A DNA stretch of 64,000 nt. It comes from Terrimonas pollutisoli. Lineage in GTDB: Bacteria; Bacteroidota; Bacteroidia; Chitinophagales; Chitinophagaceae. Within the stretch, counting starts at the first letter, position 1; each line of letters begins with the position of its first letter. The stretch covers positions 62,001-126,000 of the forward strand of contig NZ_JARKNA010000003.1 of the NCBI RefSeq assembly GCF_029360765.1. Direction: 5' to 3'. The position numbers and the translations under genes are program-made. Shown in pieces: positions 38,157 through 46,245 of the stretch. The notes beneath the pieces were generated by a model. It did not search any database and had not been told where the DNA came from. It worked only from the letters and a program-made list of their open reading frames with translations.

Positions 38157-38346
38157 GGCTATGGCTTGTTTCAGCTTTAAGAAGTGTAGCTAAAGCGCAG
38201 CAAAATTAAGGCGGTGCGTCTAATCCTGCCTAATTTTTCGTAAACTATTAATAATACAGGACTGAGTTAACATTTTATAGTAAAAGCACTTATAACATAA
38301 ATATTTTTCAATAAAGAAGGTGAAATGATTTACAATTATCAGCGCC

Positions 38347-39009
38347 TCAATCTTTCCATAAAAAGGGAAATAAGATAACGGCAAGCAAGATGACCATCAG
38401 GTCGAGTGCCACGAGCAACAAAATCGTGCTGACTTTGATGGTTAAGATAGGATTAAAGGCTGCATTCGATAATTGCATCAGCAGTATTAGCTGTGGAATA
38501 ATCAGCGGAAAACCCAAAACAGCCATGATAGCAGCATTTTGCTGGGCTCTTGCAGCAATTGCCGCCAGGAAAGTAAAGATCAGGCTCAGACTCCAGCCGC
38601 CGAGCAAAACAAGACCTATAAAGGCGCCGGCTTTTACCATTGGGTTTCCCAGAAATAAGCTAAACAAAAGTAAACTGAGCAGGCACATCACCAGCATCAG
38701 TAAGGAGTTAAATAGCAATTTTGATAACACAAAATTGGCCGGCGAAGCAATGGAGTAGAAGTAAAGCATCCTCCCCTTACTTTCCTGCAAAAAACTTTTA
38801 GCCACCGCATTGATGCATATAAACAATTGGATAACCCAAAATAAGCCGTTCCATACCCTGGTTTCGGGATCATCAATCGCCATGAATAAAACAAAGATGG
38901 TCGCACCTATATATAAAAGAATTCCGTAAAAGCTGTATTGCTGCCTTACTTCAAGCAGCAGGTCCTTCTTAAGTAATGTATATATACGCTGGAAAGAAGC
39001 GATGATAAT
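38347..39009 (-). CDS. ccmB: Haem exporter permease CcmB, non-standard start
   Basis: The first Met is at 38883, but the frame stays open upstream to a TAA at 39024-39022 and reads FQRIYTLLKKDLLLEVRQQYSFYGILLYIGATIF-like sequence (quoted in parts: LLKKDLLLEVRQQYSF, GILLYIGATIFVLF), which matches the conserved CcmB N-terminus and first helix. No ATG, GTG or TTG occurs in that part; ATT at 39009 or ATC at 39006/39003 are the only plausible starts. From 39009 the protein is 220 residues, the usual CcmB length, with six helices. A degraded start codon is the alternative. Confidence 0.75.
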   Translation of the reverse strand: MIIASFQRIYTLLKKDLLLEVRQQYSFYGILLYIGATIFVLFMAIDDPETRVWNGLFWVIQLFICINAVAKSFLQESKGRMLYFYSIASPANFVLSKLLFNSLLMLVMCLLSLLLFSLFLGNPMVKAGAFIGLVLLGGWSLSLIFTFLAAIAARAQQNAAIMAVLGFPLIIPQLILLMQLSNAAFNPILTIKVSTILLLVALDLMVILLAVILFPFLWKD

Positions 39010-39082
39010 TTTTTTGCGAAATTAATGAATAGAAAGCAGCAACGACCAGGTTTGAATATTCTCAGCTTTAGCCAAAAATAGC

Positions 39083-39958
39083 CTACTTAATCAGCGTATA
39101 ATTTTTATACTCCCCGGGATACCAACCCGTCCATTTGACAATGATTCGTTTCAGTTTATCTTTTGCGGATGCATATTTAAGTTCTGGATCCGGATTGAAT
39201 GGCCAGTTCTTTCGGAGTATCCTGTCTTTCATTAACGCCGGGTGAGTGCCTTCAAATTTTATAACAGGTTCGGTCGCCTTATCGTATTGATAAACGGAAG
39301 TAGTTCCGCTGTCTTTTTTTATCTCAATGCCGTCTTGGTACAGGCGAATATTTGATTCTATCTTTTTTTGCAATGCCTTAGGGTCCCGGACCCAACCATA
39401 ATGATAGATATACGCATCAATGAGCTTTACTTTCAGCTTCCGGTTTTCGCCAATTCTAAATCCTTGTGCGTCGCGGAACGAAAAAATGTCTTTACGGTTT
39501 CTTACGATGCGGATTTCCCTTCGGTACCAGGAATATTTTGCGCCAATAAAGTCGTAGGAGCCGAAGAAATGCAGGTAGTTAAACAGTAAGCCTTCCACCT
39601 CCTGGTCTGCCAGATTATCCTGCATAGCTTTTTTGATTACCGGCAGATATTGTTCATGCACTACTTCATCACCTTGTATGTAAAAGGCCCAGTCATAATC
39701 AGTGGAGATAGCCTGGAAAGCTTTATTTGTTTCTGCCGCGAACACTTCACCTCCCTTTCTCAATGACTCGTTCCACGTGGTCTCCAGCACTTTTATTTTT
39801 GGATCAATGGCTCGAACTCGTTCAAGGGTACCATCTTCTGATTTTCCAACCGCGATGATAAACTCATCACATATAGGGAGAATGGATCTGATAGCTTCTT
39901 CAAATGGGTAGTCGAATTGTACTCCATTGCGGACAAACGAGAACCCGCATACTTTCAT
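39083..39958 (-). CDS. Family 2 glycosyltransferase
   Basis: 291 residues from ATG at 39958; the frame extends upstream 24 codons without domain sequence. GT-A fold: MKVCGFSFVRNGVQFDYPFE at the start, DEFIIAVGKSEDGT near 35, WAFYIQGDEVVHE (the DxD-like site) near 90. A sugar is probably added to a glycan or surface polymer. The acceptor is unknown. It stands 61 bp beyond the ccmB frame and is not clearly linked to it. Confidence 0.85.
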   Translation of the reverse strand: MKVCGFSFVRNGVQFDYPFEEAIRSILPICDEFIIAVGKSEDGTLERVRAIDPKIKVLETTWNESLRKGGEVFAAETNKAFQAISTDYDWAFYIQGDEVVHEQYLPVIKKAMQDNLADQEVEGLLFNYLHFFGSYDFIGAKYSWYRREIRIVRNRKDIFSFRDAQGFRIGENRKLKVKLIDAYIYHYGWVRDPKALQKKIESNIRLYQDGIEIKKDSGTTSVYQYDKATEPVIKFEGTHPALMKDRILRKNWPFNPDPELKYASAKDKLKRIIVKWTGWYPGEYKNYTLIK

Positions 39959-40622
39959 GCCTGTAAATTTTAGGTTTGTAAAATTAGGAGAATTTGTGCT
40001 GTAACCGGGAATGATACTAGCCCCATTCAACCTTTCGTAGTTTTTTCCAACTCCCGATCAAAATAGCAGGTAAATGCCCTATCAAACATCATTTTCCGGG
40101 CAGAAACAGGCCGGGTGTTGATGGCTGGCATATTTTTTTCAACCATATTTGATAAGGAAAAGCATACAGCTGATTCTAACATTAATCCAAAATTATGCTC
40201 TATGAATTACCTGTCTACATCAACATTTCGAGTCAACTTTCCCTTTATTACCCGCATGATAATAGTCTTGCTATTGATCTTTTTTATCGGTTTCCTCGTT
40301 AGGGAAACTTTTTCATTTATCCGTTTATTCGAGGTGACGGTAGTCGCCAACCCGGCGATCAATTTGATAAAATAAGACCCGTGTTGTCTCCGGGTCCGGA
40401 AGATCTGATGGAGGGTTTGATGTCAGGCGATTTATAAGCGGGCTGCGATTACTTCTTTTTGCCCGATTTCCGGGAACGTCCTTGTAGCTGATGAACGGCC
40501 CATTCTTCGATTCTTATAAGCCTTCACGGCTAAAACGCTGCTTCGTGACCAATAAAAGTTATTCATAATGCGTGTTGATAAATTCTTTCAGAAGAAAAGT
40601 TTTTTTCCGATATTTTTAGTTG
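39959..40622. other. 664-bp region without a firmly supported gene
   Basis: Contains one possible short membrane ORF (40202-40375) and a GACCCG...CGGGTC inverted repeat (40376-40396) just after it, without a U-tract. The rest (40400-40600) has no usable reading frame, tRNA fold or repeat that I could recognise. Confidence 0.4.
40202..40375 (+). CDS. Possible small membrane protein
   Basis: 57 residues from ATG at 40202: polar N-terminus, one strong membrane helix (MIIVLLLIFFIGFLV), then an arginine-containing tail. A longer frame from 40115 is open too. Nothing is recognised in it. The helix makes it more credible than a random frame, but no neighbour supports it. Confidence 0.3.
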   Translation: MNYLSTSTFRVNFPFITRMIIVLLLIFFIGFLVRETFSFIRLFEVTVVANPAINLIK

Positions 40623-40883
40623 ATGCAAGACCATTATAAACTTCTCCTTACCATTTATGATATTGTCAAAAACGATCCGCAACCCGAACATTATGGGTGC
40701 CGGCCGCGGGAATTAATTCTACGCCAACTGCAGGAGTGGTCAGTTATTTACCAGTGCCTCCAGTTATTAGAGCAGGAAGAAATGATCAGGATGCAACAGC
40801 AGGATACGCTGGTAATCCGCATTACTCCGACAGGGCTGGAACAAGCTAAAATGGTAAACAAAAGAGTGCGGGAAAACAATTAA
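40623..40883 (+). CDS. Small protein, winged-helix-like
   Basis: 86 residues from ATG at 40623 (TTG directly before it). Helical N-terminus YKLLLTIYDIVKND, then LILRQLQEWSVIYQCLQLLEQEEMIRMQQQDTLVIRITPTGLEQAK, which has the helix-helix-beta-beta spacing of a winged-helix domain, ending with the typical ITPTGLEQAK. Possible DNA-binding regulator, but the family is not recognised. A bidirectional terminator follows. Confidence 0.6.
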   Translation: MQDHYKLLLTIYDIVKNDPQPEHYGCRPRELILRQLQEWSVIYQCLQLLEQEEMIRMQQQDTLVIRITPTGLEQAKMVNKRVRENN

Positions 40884-40903
40884 TTCAAAATCTTCTAAAA
40901 ATA

Positions 40904-40935
40904 AAAGCCAATACCGGAAATCCAGTATTGGCTTT
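40904..40935. terminator. Bidirectional terminator between convergent genes
   Basis: AAAGCCAATAC (40904-40914) pairs with GTATTGGCTTT (40925-40935), 11 bp. On the minus strand the hairpin is followed by TTATTTTTAG, on the + strand by GTCTT, so it mainly serves the minus-strand gene. Confidence 0.85.
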
Positions 40936-40956
40936 GTCTTAGGAGGTAATTCGTGA

Positions 40957-41370
40957 CTACAATTTGTTTACAACAACATCTTCTACCAGGCGTGAAGATT
41001 TGTTCACTTCGTAGGTTACTGTTTTGAAACTTTTCTTACCAGTAATTTCGAATTGAACACCAACACCGGTCAATTCTTCTGTATTTAACAAGAATTTTTT
41101 AGAGGTGTTGCCACTTAAATTGTCCCTGTACAGAACAGTATTGTATTCATCGCGAACAACAATAGTAAACTCGTTTTCATCGGCACTGCTAAGTGTCAGC
41201 TGAAACACTGGTTTGTTTTCTATATTGCCGAGATACTTCAGTTCAACAGGAATAGTTTTCTTCTCATTTTTCTTCTCATCATTTGCTTTTGCAGGAGAAG
41301 TAAAACCAAAAGATAATACGGTTGCAATAGCGATTGCAAGGTTTCTTGGGTTGATGAATGTGTTTTTCAT
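40957..41370 (-). CDS. Exported protein of unknown function
   Basis: 137 residues with a signal peptide (ending SPAKAND). The mature part is beta-rich with a regular strand pattern (PVFQLTLSSADENEFTIVVRD, SKKFLLNTEELTGVGVQFEITG) like a small periplasmic immunoglobulin-like fold. Not recognised by name; single-copy relatives in Chitinophagaceae are likely. It has a strong promoter at 41526-41557 and a 150-nt leader, so it is probably well expressed. Confidence 0.75.
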   Translation of the reverse strand: MKNTFINPRNLAIAIATVLSFGFTSPAKANDEKKNEKKTIPVELKYLGNIENKPVFQLTLSSADENEFTIVVRDEYNTVLYRDNLSGNTSKKFLLNTEELTGVGVQFEITGKKSFKTVTYEVNKSSRLVEDVVVNKL

Positions 41371-41525
41371 GAGTGTAATAGTTTAAGTTAAAAAATGTAT
41401 AACTAGTCTGATGACGTACAATCGGGGATCTTATGGAAGCAAAGGATTAGTAGTGCAAGCGTTATTTCAGTTCACTGAATGCTTTAAAAGATTTTCGCCG
41501 AATGGCTTTTTCTCCTTTGACGATA

Positions 41526-41557
41526 CAAATATAGAAACGCAAAATCGTGTATGCAAA
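41526..41557 (-). promoter_or_regulatory. Predicted strong promoter of the exported protein gene
   Basis: TTTG (41557-41554), 20 nt, TATATTTG (41533-41526): both boxes match the Bacteroidota consensus exactly. The start would be near 41519, giving a leader of about 150 nt before ATG at 41370. Confidence 0.7.
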
Positions 41558-42059
41558 ACATAAAAAACGGATTTTGGGAGTGTCAAACTGCACTTTAAAA
41601 TTGTGAAACCCTTGACTGTACTGCTTTTCCTGATTCAAACCACCTGATGGCCAACCGCAAATTTGAGGCAAAAAAATGCGCAAAAATGCAGATTTCTGCA
41701 TCGGCTGGGTAGGATTACGGTATGATGTAACGTGGAAATCCTCTTTTCCTAAGGCTTGCTAATTATTGGGTCGTTTAGACAGGTTTAGGTTATTAACACC
41801 CGTAGCGGTTTGGTGAGATATTTTTTGATAACAAGGTTTGTCAGAATAACGTAAATTTTAATTAAGTCTTCATTTTTTATCTTCTTCAAATATGTGATTC
41901 TCAATAAATAAAACAGATGAAAAGAAAATTAGCTTTTTTGCTTATATGGCGGGTGCAAAAAAACACTATCTTCAACCGCTTTCAGACACTTTTTAGTGCT
42001 TTGAAATGTGGATAAACACCCAACCAAATAGCCTGAAGGTTGTTATATAGATGATAAAT

Positions 42060-42098
42060 GCCAAAGCTACAGGTGCTTTGGCGCTAATAAAAAAGGAG
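42060..42098 (+). promoter_or_regulatory. 5' hairpin and Shine-Dalgarno of the DsbA-fold gene
   Basis: GCCAAAGC-TACAGGT-GCTTTGGC (42060-42082) is a perfect 8-bp hairpin, followed by AAGGAG (42093-42098) seven nt before ATG at 42106. A real Shine-Dalgarno is unusual in Bacteroidota. Confidence 0.6.
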
Positions 42099-42105
42099 TT
42101 AAACA

Positions 42106-42675
42106 ATGGCATTCAAAAAAGAGGTCGAAGAAATTATTGAACCTAAAGACATTTTTGTCGGAAAAAAAGACGCCCCGGTAACTTTAATGGAATTTGGAGA
42201 GTACGAGAATGAGGATTGTGCAAAAGCAAACGAAGTAGTGAAGCAGTTGCTTGAAGAATATGAAGGAAAGATCAAATTTAACTTTCGCCATTTCCCCTTG
42301 ACATTGATTCACCAGCGTAGCATGAAAGCCAGTGAAGCCGCCGTGGCTGCCGGCCAGGAGGGTAAATTCTGGGAAATGCATAATGTGCTTTTCAGCAACA
42401 GGCGCAATCTTGGAACAACCAGTCTTAAACTGCATTCAAAAGAAGCTGGTGTTAATAATAAGAAATTCCTGGACGAATTGGTTAATGGAACATTTGGCTG
42501 GCAGGTACAGGATGACCTGAAAGAAGGAATTGATAGGGGAGTAAAAGAACTTCCTGCATTTTTCATCAATGACGAGCCGTTTTCCGGTAAGCCTACTTTT
42601 GCAAATCTTAGTGCGGCTATCGAGTCTGCTTTGAAGAAAACAAAAAAGAAGCCTTTGGCTAAGCAAAAAGTATAA
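42106..42675 (+). CDS. DsbA/thioredoxin-fold protein lacking the first active-site cysteine
   Basis: 189 residues, no signal peptide. The fold is that of the DsbA-like Thioredoxin_4 group: VTLMEFGEYENEDCAKAN near residue 26-43, FRHFPLTLIHQRSMKASEAAVAAGQEGKFWEM (in parts) near 68-95, and the cis-proline segment KELPAFFIND near 148. The active site, CxxC in oxidoreductases, is NEDC here (N35, C38), so only the second Cys remains. The Lys-rich tail is extra. A true disulphide exchange role is doubtful; a monothiol or binding role is possible. It has an SD and its own terminator. Confidence 0.85.
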   Translation: MAFKKEVEEIIEPKDIFVGKKDAPVTLMEFGEYENEDCAKANEVVKQLLEEYEGKIKFNFRHFPLTLIHQRSMKASEAAVAAGQEGKFWEMHNVLFSNRRNLGTTSLKLHSKEAGVNNKKFLDELVNGTFGWQVQDDLKEGIDRGVKELPAFFINDEPFSGKPTFANLSAAIESALKKTKKKPLAKQKV

Positions 42676-42692
42676 AGAAGAACCATATAATT

Positions 42693-42732
42693 AAATGCCG
42701 GTTCTCATGTTGATGGAAGCGGCATTTTTTTT
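42693..42732 (+). terminator. Terminator of the DsbA-fold gene
   Basis: AAATGCCG (42693-42700) pairs with CGGCATTT (42720-42727) and runs into a T-tract to 42732. Confidence 0.9.
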
Positions 42733-42764
42733 TCGGTCTGTGTGGGACATCATTCTAATAAAAT

Positions 42765-42791
42765 AAAAGGGGAACAATTTGTTCCCCTTTT
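42765..42791. terminator. Symmetrical terminator before the RRM gene
   Basis: AAAAGGGGAAC (42765-42775) pairs with GTTCCCCTTTT (42781-42791), with A/T-tracts on both sides, so it can end transcription from either side. The RRM gene on the minus strand ends 33 nt away. Confidence 0.88.
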
Positions 42792-42823
42792 TATCTTTCA
42801 ATAATAATTGAATTCAGGATCAA

Positions 42824-43120
42824 TTACCAGCGACTGTTAGAAGAGTAAGAAGGCCTTTTATTGTTGTTGCTTCTTTCTTCTCTTGGTTTAGCCACCATTA
42901 CTTTGATAGCACGACCTTCAACCATGCCACCATCTAATTCAGCAATTGCTTTTTGAGCAGCGGCGTCATCTGGCATTTCCACGAAACCAAAGCCTTTGCT
43001 GCGGTTGGTGAATTTGTCAACGATTACTTTAGCAGAGGATACTTCACCGTATTCTGCAAAAAACTCTCTTAAATCTTCGTCTTGAACTGCGAAGCTTAAA
43101 TTTGAAACGTAAATGTTCAT
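42824..43120 (-). CDS. RRM-type RNA-binding protein
   Basis: 98 residues. A single RRM domain: RNP2 is IYVSNLSF at residues 3-10, RNP1 is SKGFGFVEM near 41-49, followed by a basic, Asn/Ser-rich tail (REERSNNNKRPSYSSNSRW). Bacterial RRM proteins of this shape are abundant, often cold-induced RNA chaperones. Targets unknown. It has a long 5' leader of over 200 nt to the next gene. Confidence 0.95.
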   Translation of the reverse strand: MNIYVSNLSFAVQDEDLREFFAEYGEVSSAKVIVDKFTNRSKGFGFVEMPDDAAAQKAIAELDGGMVEGRAIKVMVAKPREERSNNNKRPSYSSNSRW

Positions 43121-43341
43121 CTTAAAAATTAAATAATAAAAAATACTTGAGAAAAACGCAGGGGTAAAGAAGACTAACTATTAGCAGAGAATGCGTAGCA
43201 GAAAAAATCGTTCACTTACAAAAAACTGTGTTACTCAAATTGACGGTGCGAAGGTACTCTTTTCATTCGACAAAAAAACTATTATTTGGAGATCGCCCGG
43301 CTTAATGATGTAAATCATTTCTATATTAACTTGCCTTTAAG

Positions 43342-43860
43342 ATGTTGCAAGATCAACAAATGGAATTTTGGCAGAAAGGACCAGTAGAAGGTATTATCCC
43401 TTTGCTGCAGCCAGTCGCTCACGCCATTCTTCAGGCGCATCACGAGGTTCAGCTCGCCATGAATGACTTTCCGGGGGCTTTATTATGGCAGCGTCCCGCA
43501 GGAGTTGCATCGCCAGCCTTTCACCTGCAACACCTGTCTGGTGTTCTGGATCGTTTATTTACTTATGCAAGGGGTGAACAACTTACGCCAAAACAACTGA
43601 ATGTTTTACGTGGTGAGGGAAAAGAAAACTCCACCATTCATCTCACCGATTTACTGGTTCATTTCAGCCGGCAGGTAGAAAAAGCTGTCCAACAATTAAA
43701 AGACACAAAGGAAGACAGCCTTTTGGAAGTAAGATATATCGGAAGAAAACAGATCCCATCCAATGTATTAGGCCTGCTTTTTCACGCTGCTGAACATATA
43801 CAAAGGCATACCGGTCAGTTGCTGGTAACGGCCAGGATCGTTAGACAACCCGGAGGTTAA
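43342..43860 (+). CDS. DinB-family protein
   Basis: 172 residues, four-helix DinB fold. Candidate metal ligands: H near residue 61/64 (AFHLQHLSGVLDRLF) and the C-terminal LLFHAAEHIQRHTGQLL near 147-157. The family includes metal-dependent transferases. It is a paralog of the DinB gene in the ilv operon only at fold level; the sequences differ. It ends two nt before a convergent YciI gene. Confidence 0.85.
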   Translation: MLQDQQMEFWQKGPVEGIIPLLQPVAHAILQAHHEVQLAMNDFPGALLWQRPAGVASPAFHLQHLSGVLDRLFTYARGEQLTPKQLNVLRGEGKENSTIHLTDLLVHFSRQVEKAVQQLKDTKEDSLLEVRYIGRKQIPSNVLGLLFHAAEHIQRHTGQLLVTARIVRQPGG

Positions 43861-43862
43861 TG

Positions 43863-44153
43863 CTAGACATCAGCTACTTTAAAGGGATGAACTTCGATTT
43901 TTTTCCACACATTATTTACGATGTACGGCTCTGTATTCATCCAACCCTTCAACTCTTCAGGAGTTTCAAACTGCACCACCATCGTCGAACCAATCATTTT
44001 TTGCTGATCATTCAGCAATGCACCGGCGAAAATAAAATTTCCATTCTCTTTTAATTTGCGGGCTCCCTCAAAATGAGCGGGCCTGGCAGTCATTCTTCTT
44101 TCCAAAGCCTGATCGTCGGTACCGTCCCAGGCGTAAACGAGGTATTGTTGCAT
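43863..44153 (-). CDS. YciI-family protein
   Basis: 96 residues. Ferredoxin-like alpha-beta fold, YCII group: YLVYAWDGTDDQALERR, RPAHFEGARKLKENGNFIFAGALL, GSTMVVQFETPEELKGWMNTEPYIVNNVW (in parts). Members are thought to be small enzymes or ligand-binding dimers with a conserved His-Asp pair; the His is in RPAHFEGA. It lies 6 nt from the sialate O-acetylesterase-like gene on the same strand. Confidence 0.88.
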   Translation of the reverse strand: MQQYLVYAWDGTDDQALERRMTARPAHFEGARKLKENGNFIFAGALLNDQQKMIGSTMVVQFETPEELKGWMNTEPYIVNNVWKKIEVHPFKVADV

Positions 44154-44159
44154 AAAAGT

Positions 44160-45578
44160 TTAGTTTTCTTTTGTCGTATCCACTTCCCAGTCATCTGTCC
44201 GAAAAGGGCAAACCGGAAGGCCTTCCTTGCTGAAAAGGTTTGACATTGCCGTGTTGCTGAATGCAAACCGCACGGCCACTGGTTTTTTTATGGTTTTATT
44301 GTATACGATAATTTTATCTTTTTCCAGCTTTACTTCAGCGGGCAGAAAATTTTTATCATCTCCCGCAATATAAAACTCACTTGCTTTTTCTTTTCCTTTC
44401 ACCATAAACCCATTAGGAGCATTATCAAAATAGAGCGAAACTTTGTTGTCATTTATTTCCATGCTTTTGTATATCGGGCTTTTATAAGCAGGAACATTTA
44501 ATCCATAGGTTTCGGCCAACGCCCAATTTGCCAGCCGGTCGGCAACATCCTTTTTGTTTTGCGGATGAATGTCCTTTAGGTTGTCGACCAGGTCTGTAAT
44601 TATTACCATGCCCGTACCGGGAACCGATAAAGTTTTTGTCTGTTGTTCCCGGAGTAATGCCGCGATATTTTTGTTGCCGTACGTGTAGGGCGCAATTTGA
44701 ACATAGTAAAATGGAAATTCTTTTTCCCAGGCCTTTCGCCAGTTGCCGATCATTTTGCTGAATAGTTTTTGATAGGTTGCTGAAGTTCCGGTATTGCTTT
44801 CACCCTGGTACCAGATAGAACCGGCAATGGAAAAATTAGTGAGCGGTGCGATCATCGCATTAAAGGTGTAACCGGGTAATACCGGCCACCATGGGGTCAT
44901 GTTTTGTTTGTCCGCGGCTTCTTTCAATTCAGGATCATCGTTCACTTCGTTTGCCGGTGTCCACACTTCCGCCGGTGTGCCGCCCCAGCTTGCATTGATC
45001 AAACCAATGGGTACATTCAAATCTTGCTGTAGCTTTTTGCCAAAAAAATAGCCAACAGCACTAAATCCCTTTAATGTTTCAGGCGAACATGTCTTCCATT
45101 GCCCGGCAGTATTTTCCTGCACGGTCGCAGACGTAGTCTTAGGAACATGAAACAGGCGGATATTACTATTATTACTATTGGGTAATTCATCGATTATCTG
45201 TTTCAGATTTTGATAGCTGCTCCATTCCATATTTGACTGGCCGGAACAAACCCATACTTCTCCTATCATGATATTCTCCAGTACTATCGTGGACCCGCCT
45301 TTAAGTGTAATCGTATAGGGGCCGCCTGCTTTTGGTGTAGCAATTTTAATTTTCCAGTTAGCATCACGGGTAGTGGTGACGGAGTCAGTTTTATTATCCC
45401 AGGATGTAGTAATGAATATTTTTTCACCGGGATCGGCCCAACCCCAAAGGTTGACTTTAGACTGTTGTTGTAATACCATGTTACTCGCAATAACCGATGG
45501 TAAACGAATTGCAGCAATCGCATGATTTGTCAATAACAAGATGGCCGGAACAGAAAGAAACAGAAATAACTTTTTCAT
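44160..45578 (-). CDS. Sialate O-acetylesterase-like SGNH hydrolase
   Basis: 472 residues from ATG at 45578 with a signal peptide (residues 1-22). SGNH/GDSL hydrolase of the SASA family: catalytic serine in CSGQSNMEWSSY near 113, oxyanion residues in ASWGGTPAEVW and IWYQGESNTG, and Asp/His in TDLVDNLKDIHPQNKKDVADR. Removes acetyl groups from sialic acid or plant glycans. N-terminal beta domain (WADPGEKIFIT...) and C-terminal part are normal. It is the second gene of a short unit with YciI. Confidence 0.9.
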   Translation of the reverse strand: MKKLFLFLSVPAILLLTNHAIAAIRLPSVIASNMVLQQQSKVNLWGWADPGEKIFITTSWDNKTDSVTTTRDANWKIKIATPKAGGPYTITLKGGSTIVLENIMIGEVWVCSGQSNMEWSSYQNLKQIIDELPNSNNSNIRLFHVPKTTSATVQENTAGQWKTCSPETLKGFSAVGYFFGKKLQQDLNVPIGLINASWGGTPAEVWTPANEVNDDPELKEAADKQNMTPWWPVLPGYTFNAMIAPLTNFSIAGSIWYQGESNTGTSATYQKLFSKMIGNWRKAWEKEFPFYYVQIAPYTYGNKNIAALLREQQTKTLSVPGTGMVIITDLVDNLKDIHPQNKKDVADRLANWALAETYGLNVPAYKSPIYKSMEINDNKVSLYFDNAPNGFMVKGKEKASEFYIAGDDKNFLPAEVKLEKDKIIVYNKTIKKPVAVRFAFSNTAMSNLFSKEGLPVCPFRTDDWEVDTTKEN

Positions 45579-45683
45579 TTTTTTATATTGGGGAGGGAAG
45601 ATAATTAAAACATGCATTACAATAAACAAGAAAATCAGCTCACTTATTCATCAAATTAATTATAGATTTAATTTAGTGTTAGT

Positions 45684-46193
45684 ATGGTTCAATTTACGGC
45701 CACAATACACAAATTTGAAAAGCAAGGCGAGAAAAGCGGCTGGACTTATATCGAAATTCCGGCAGATATCGCCCAGCAGTTAAAGCCGGGCAATAAAAAA
45801 TCTTTCCGGGTGAAGGGCAAACTGGATCAATTTAAAATTGCTGGAGTATCACTATTGCCAATGGGGGGCGGTTCTTTTATAATGGCCATTAATGCTACGA
45901 TGCGAAAAGGAATTGGGAAAAAGCAGGGCGCTATGTTGAAAGTAGCGTTGCAGGAAGATAAAAAAGCCTACGAGCTCAATGCGGAATTCCTGGAGTGCCT
46001 CAATGATGAACCAAGGGCGCTGAAAAATTTTGAGGCAATGCCCCGTTCTTTTCAAAACTATTACAGCAAATGGATAGAGAGTGCTAAAACAGAGCCTACT
46101 AAAACAAAACGAATAGCGGCAGCGGTCTCCTCCCTTGCAACCGGCATGAATTTTTCTGAAATGATGAGATCGATGCAAAAGAAAAACATGTAA
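45684..46193 (+). CDS. YdeI/OmpD-associated (DUF1905 + OmdA) protein
   Basis: 169 residues. N-terminal DUF1905 beta domain (VQFTATIHKFEKQGEKSGWTYIEIP...GKLDQFKIAGVSLLPMGGGSFIMAIN, in parts) followed by the OmdA helical domain (LNDEPRALKNFEAMPRSFQNYYSKWIESAKTEPTKTKRI, in parts). Function not established in this family; small-protein stress or resistance roles were suggested. It is on the opposite strand to the esterase and probably has its own promoter. Confidence 0.9.
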   Translation: MVQFTATIHKFEKQGEKSGWTYIEIPADIAQQLKPGNKKSFRVKGKLDQFKIAGVSLLPMGGGSFIMAINATMRKGIGKKQGAMLKVALQEDKKAYELNAEFLECLNDEPRALKNFEAMPRSFQNYYSKWIESAKTEPTKTKRIAAAVSSLATGMNFSEMMRSMQKKNM

Positions 46194-46245
46194 TTCTGGC
46201 GCTGGCATCAATTGGCCTCAAAAAATATTCCTCTTAATTTGCAAT

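Larger units (their letters stand above)
41371..42105. other. 735-bp divergent intergenic region
   Basis: Holds the promoter of the exported protein gene (41526-41557), its long leader, and a hairpin with SD sequence (42060-42098) before the DsbA-fold gene. A 79-codon minus frame (41462-41701) overlaps the promoter and is rejected. 41710-42055 shows no gene or repeat that I can support. Confidence 0.6.

Noticed and set aside
40376..40396. Terminator at GACCCG...CGGGTC
   Set aside because: The stem is short with a large loop and no T-run follows on either strand.
41462..41701. 79-codon ORF on the minus strand upstream of the exported protein gene
   Set aside because: It contains the best-scoring promoter of the window (41526-41557) that drives the gene downstream; no domain, odd composition.
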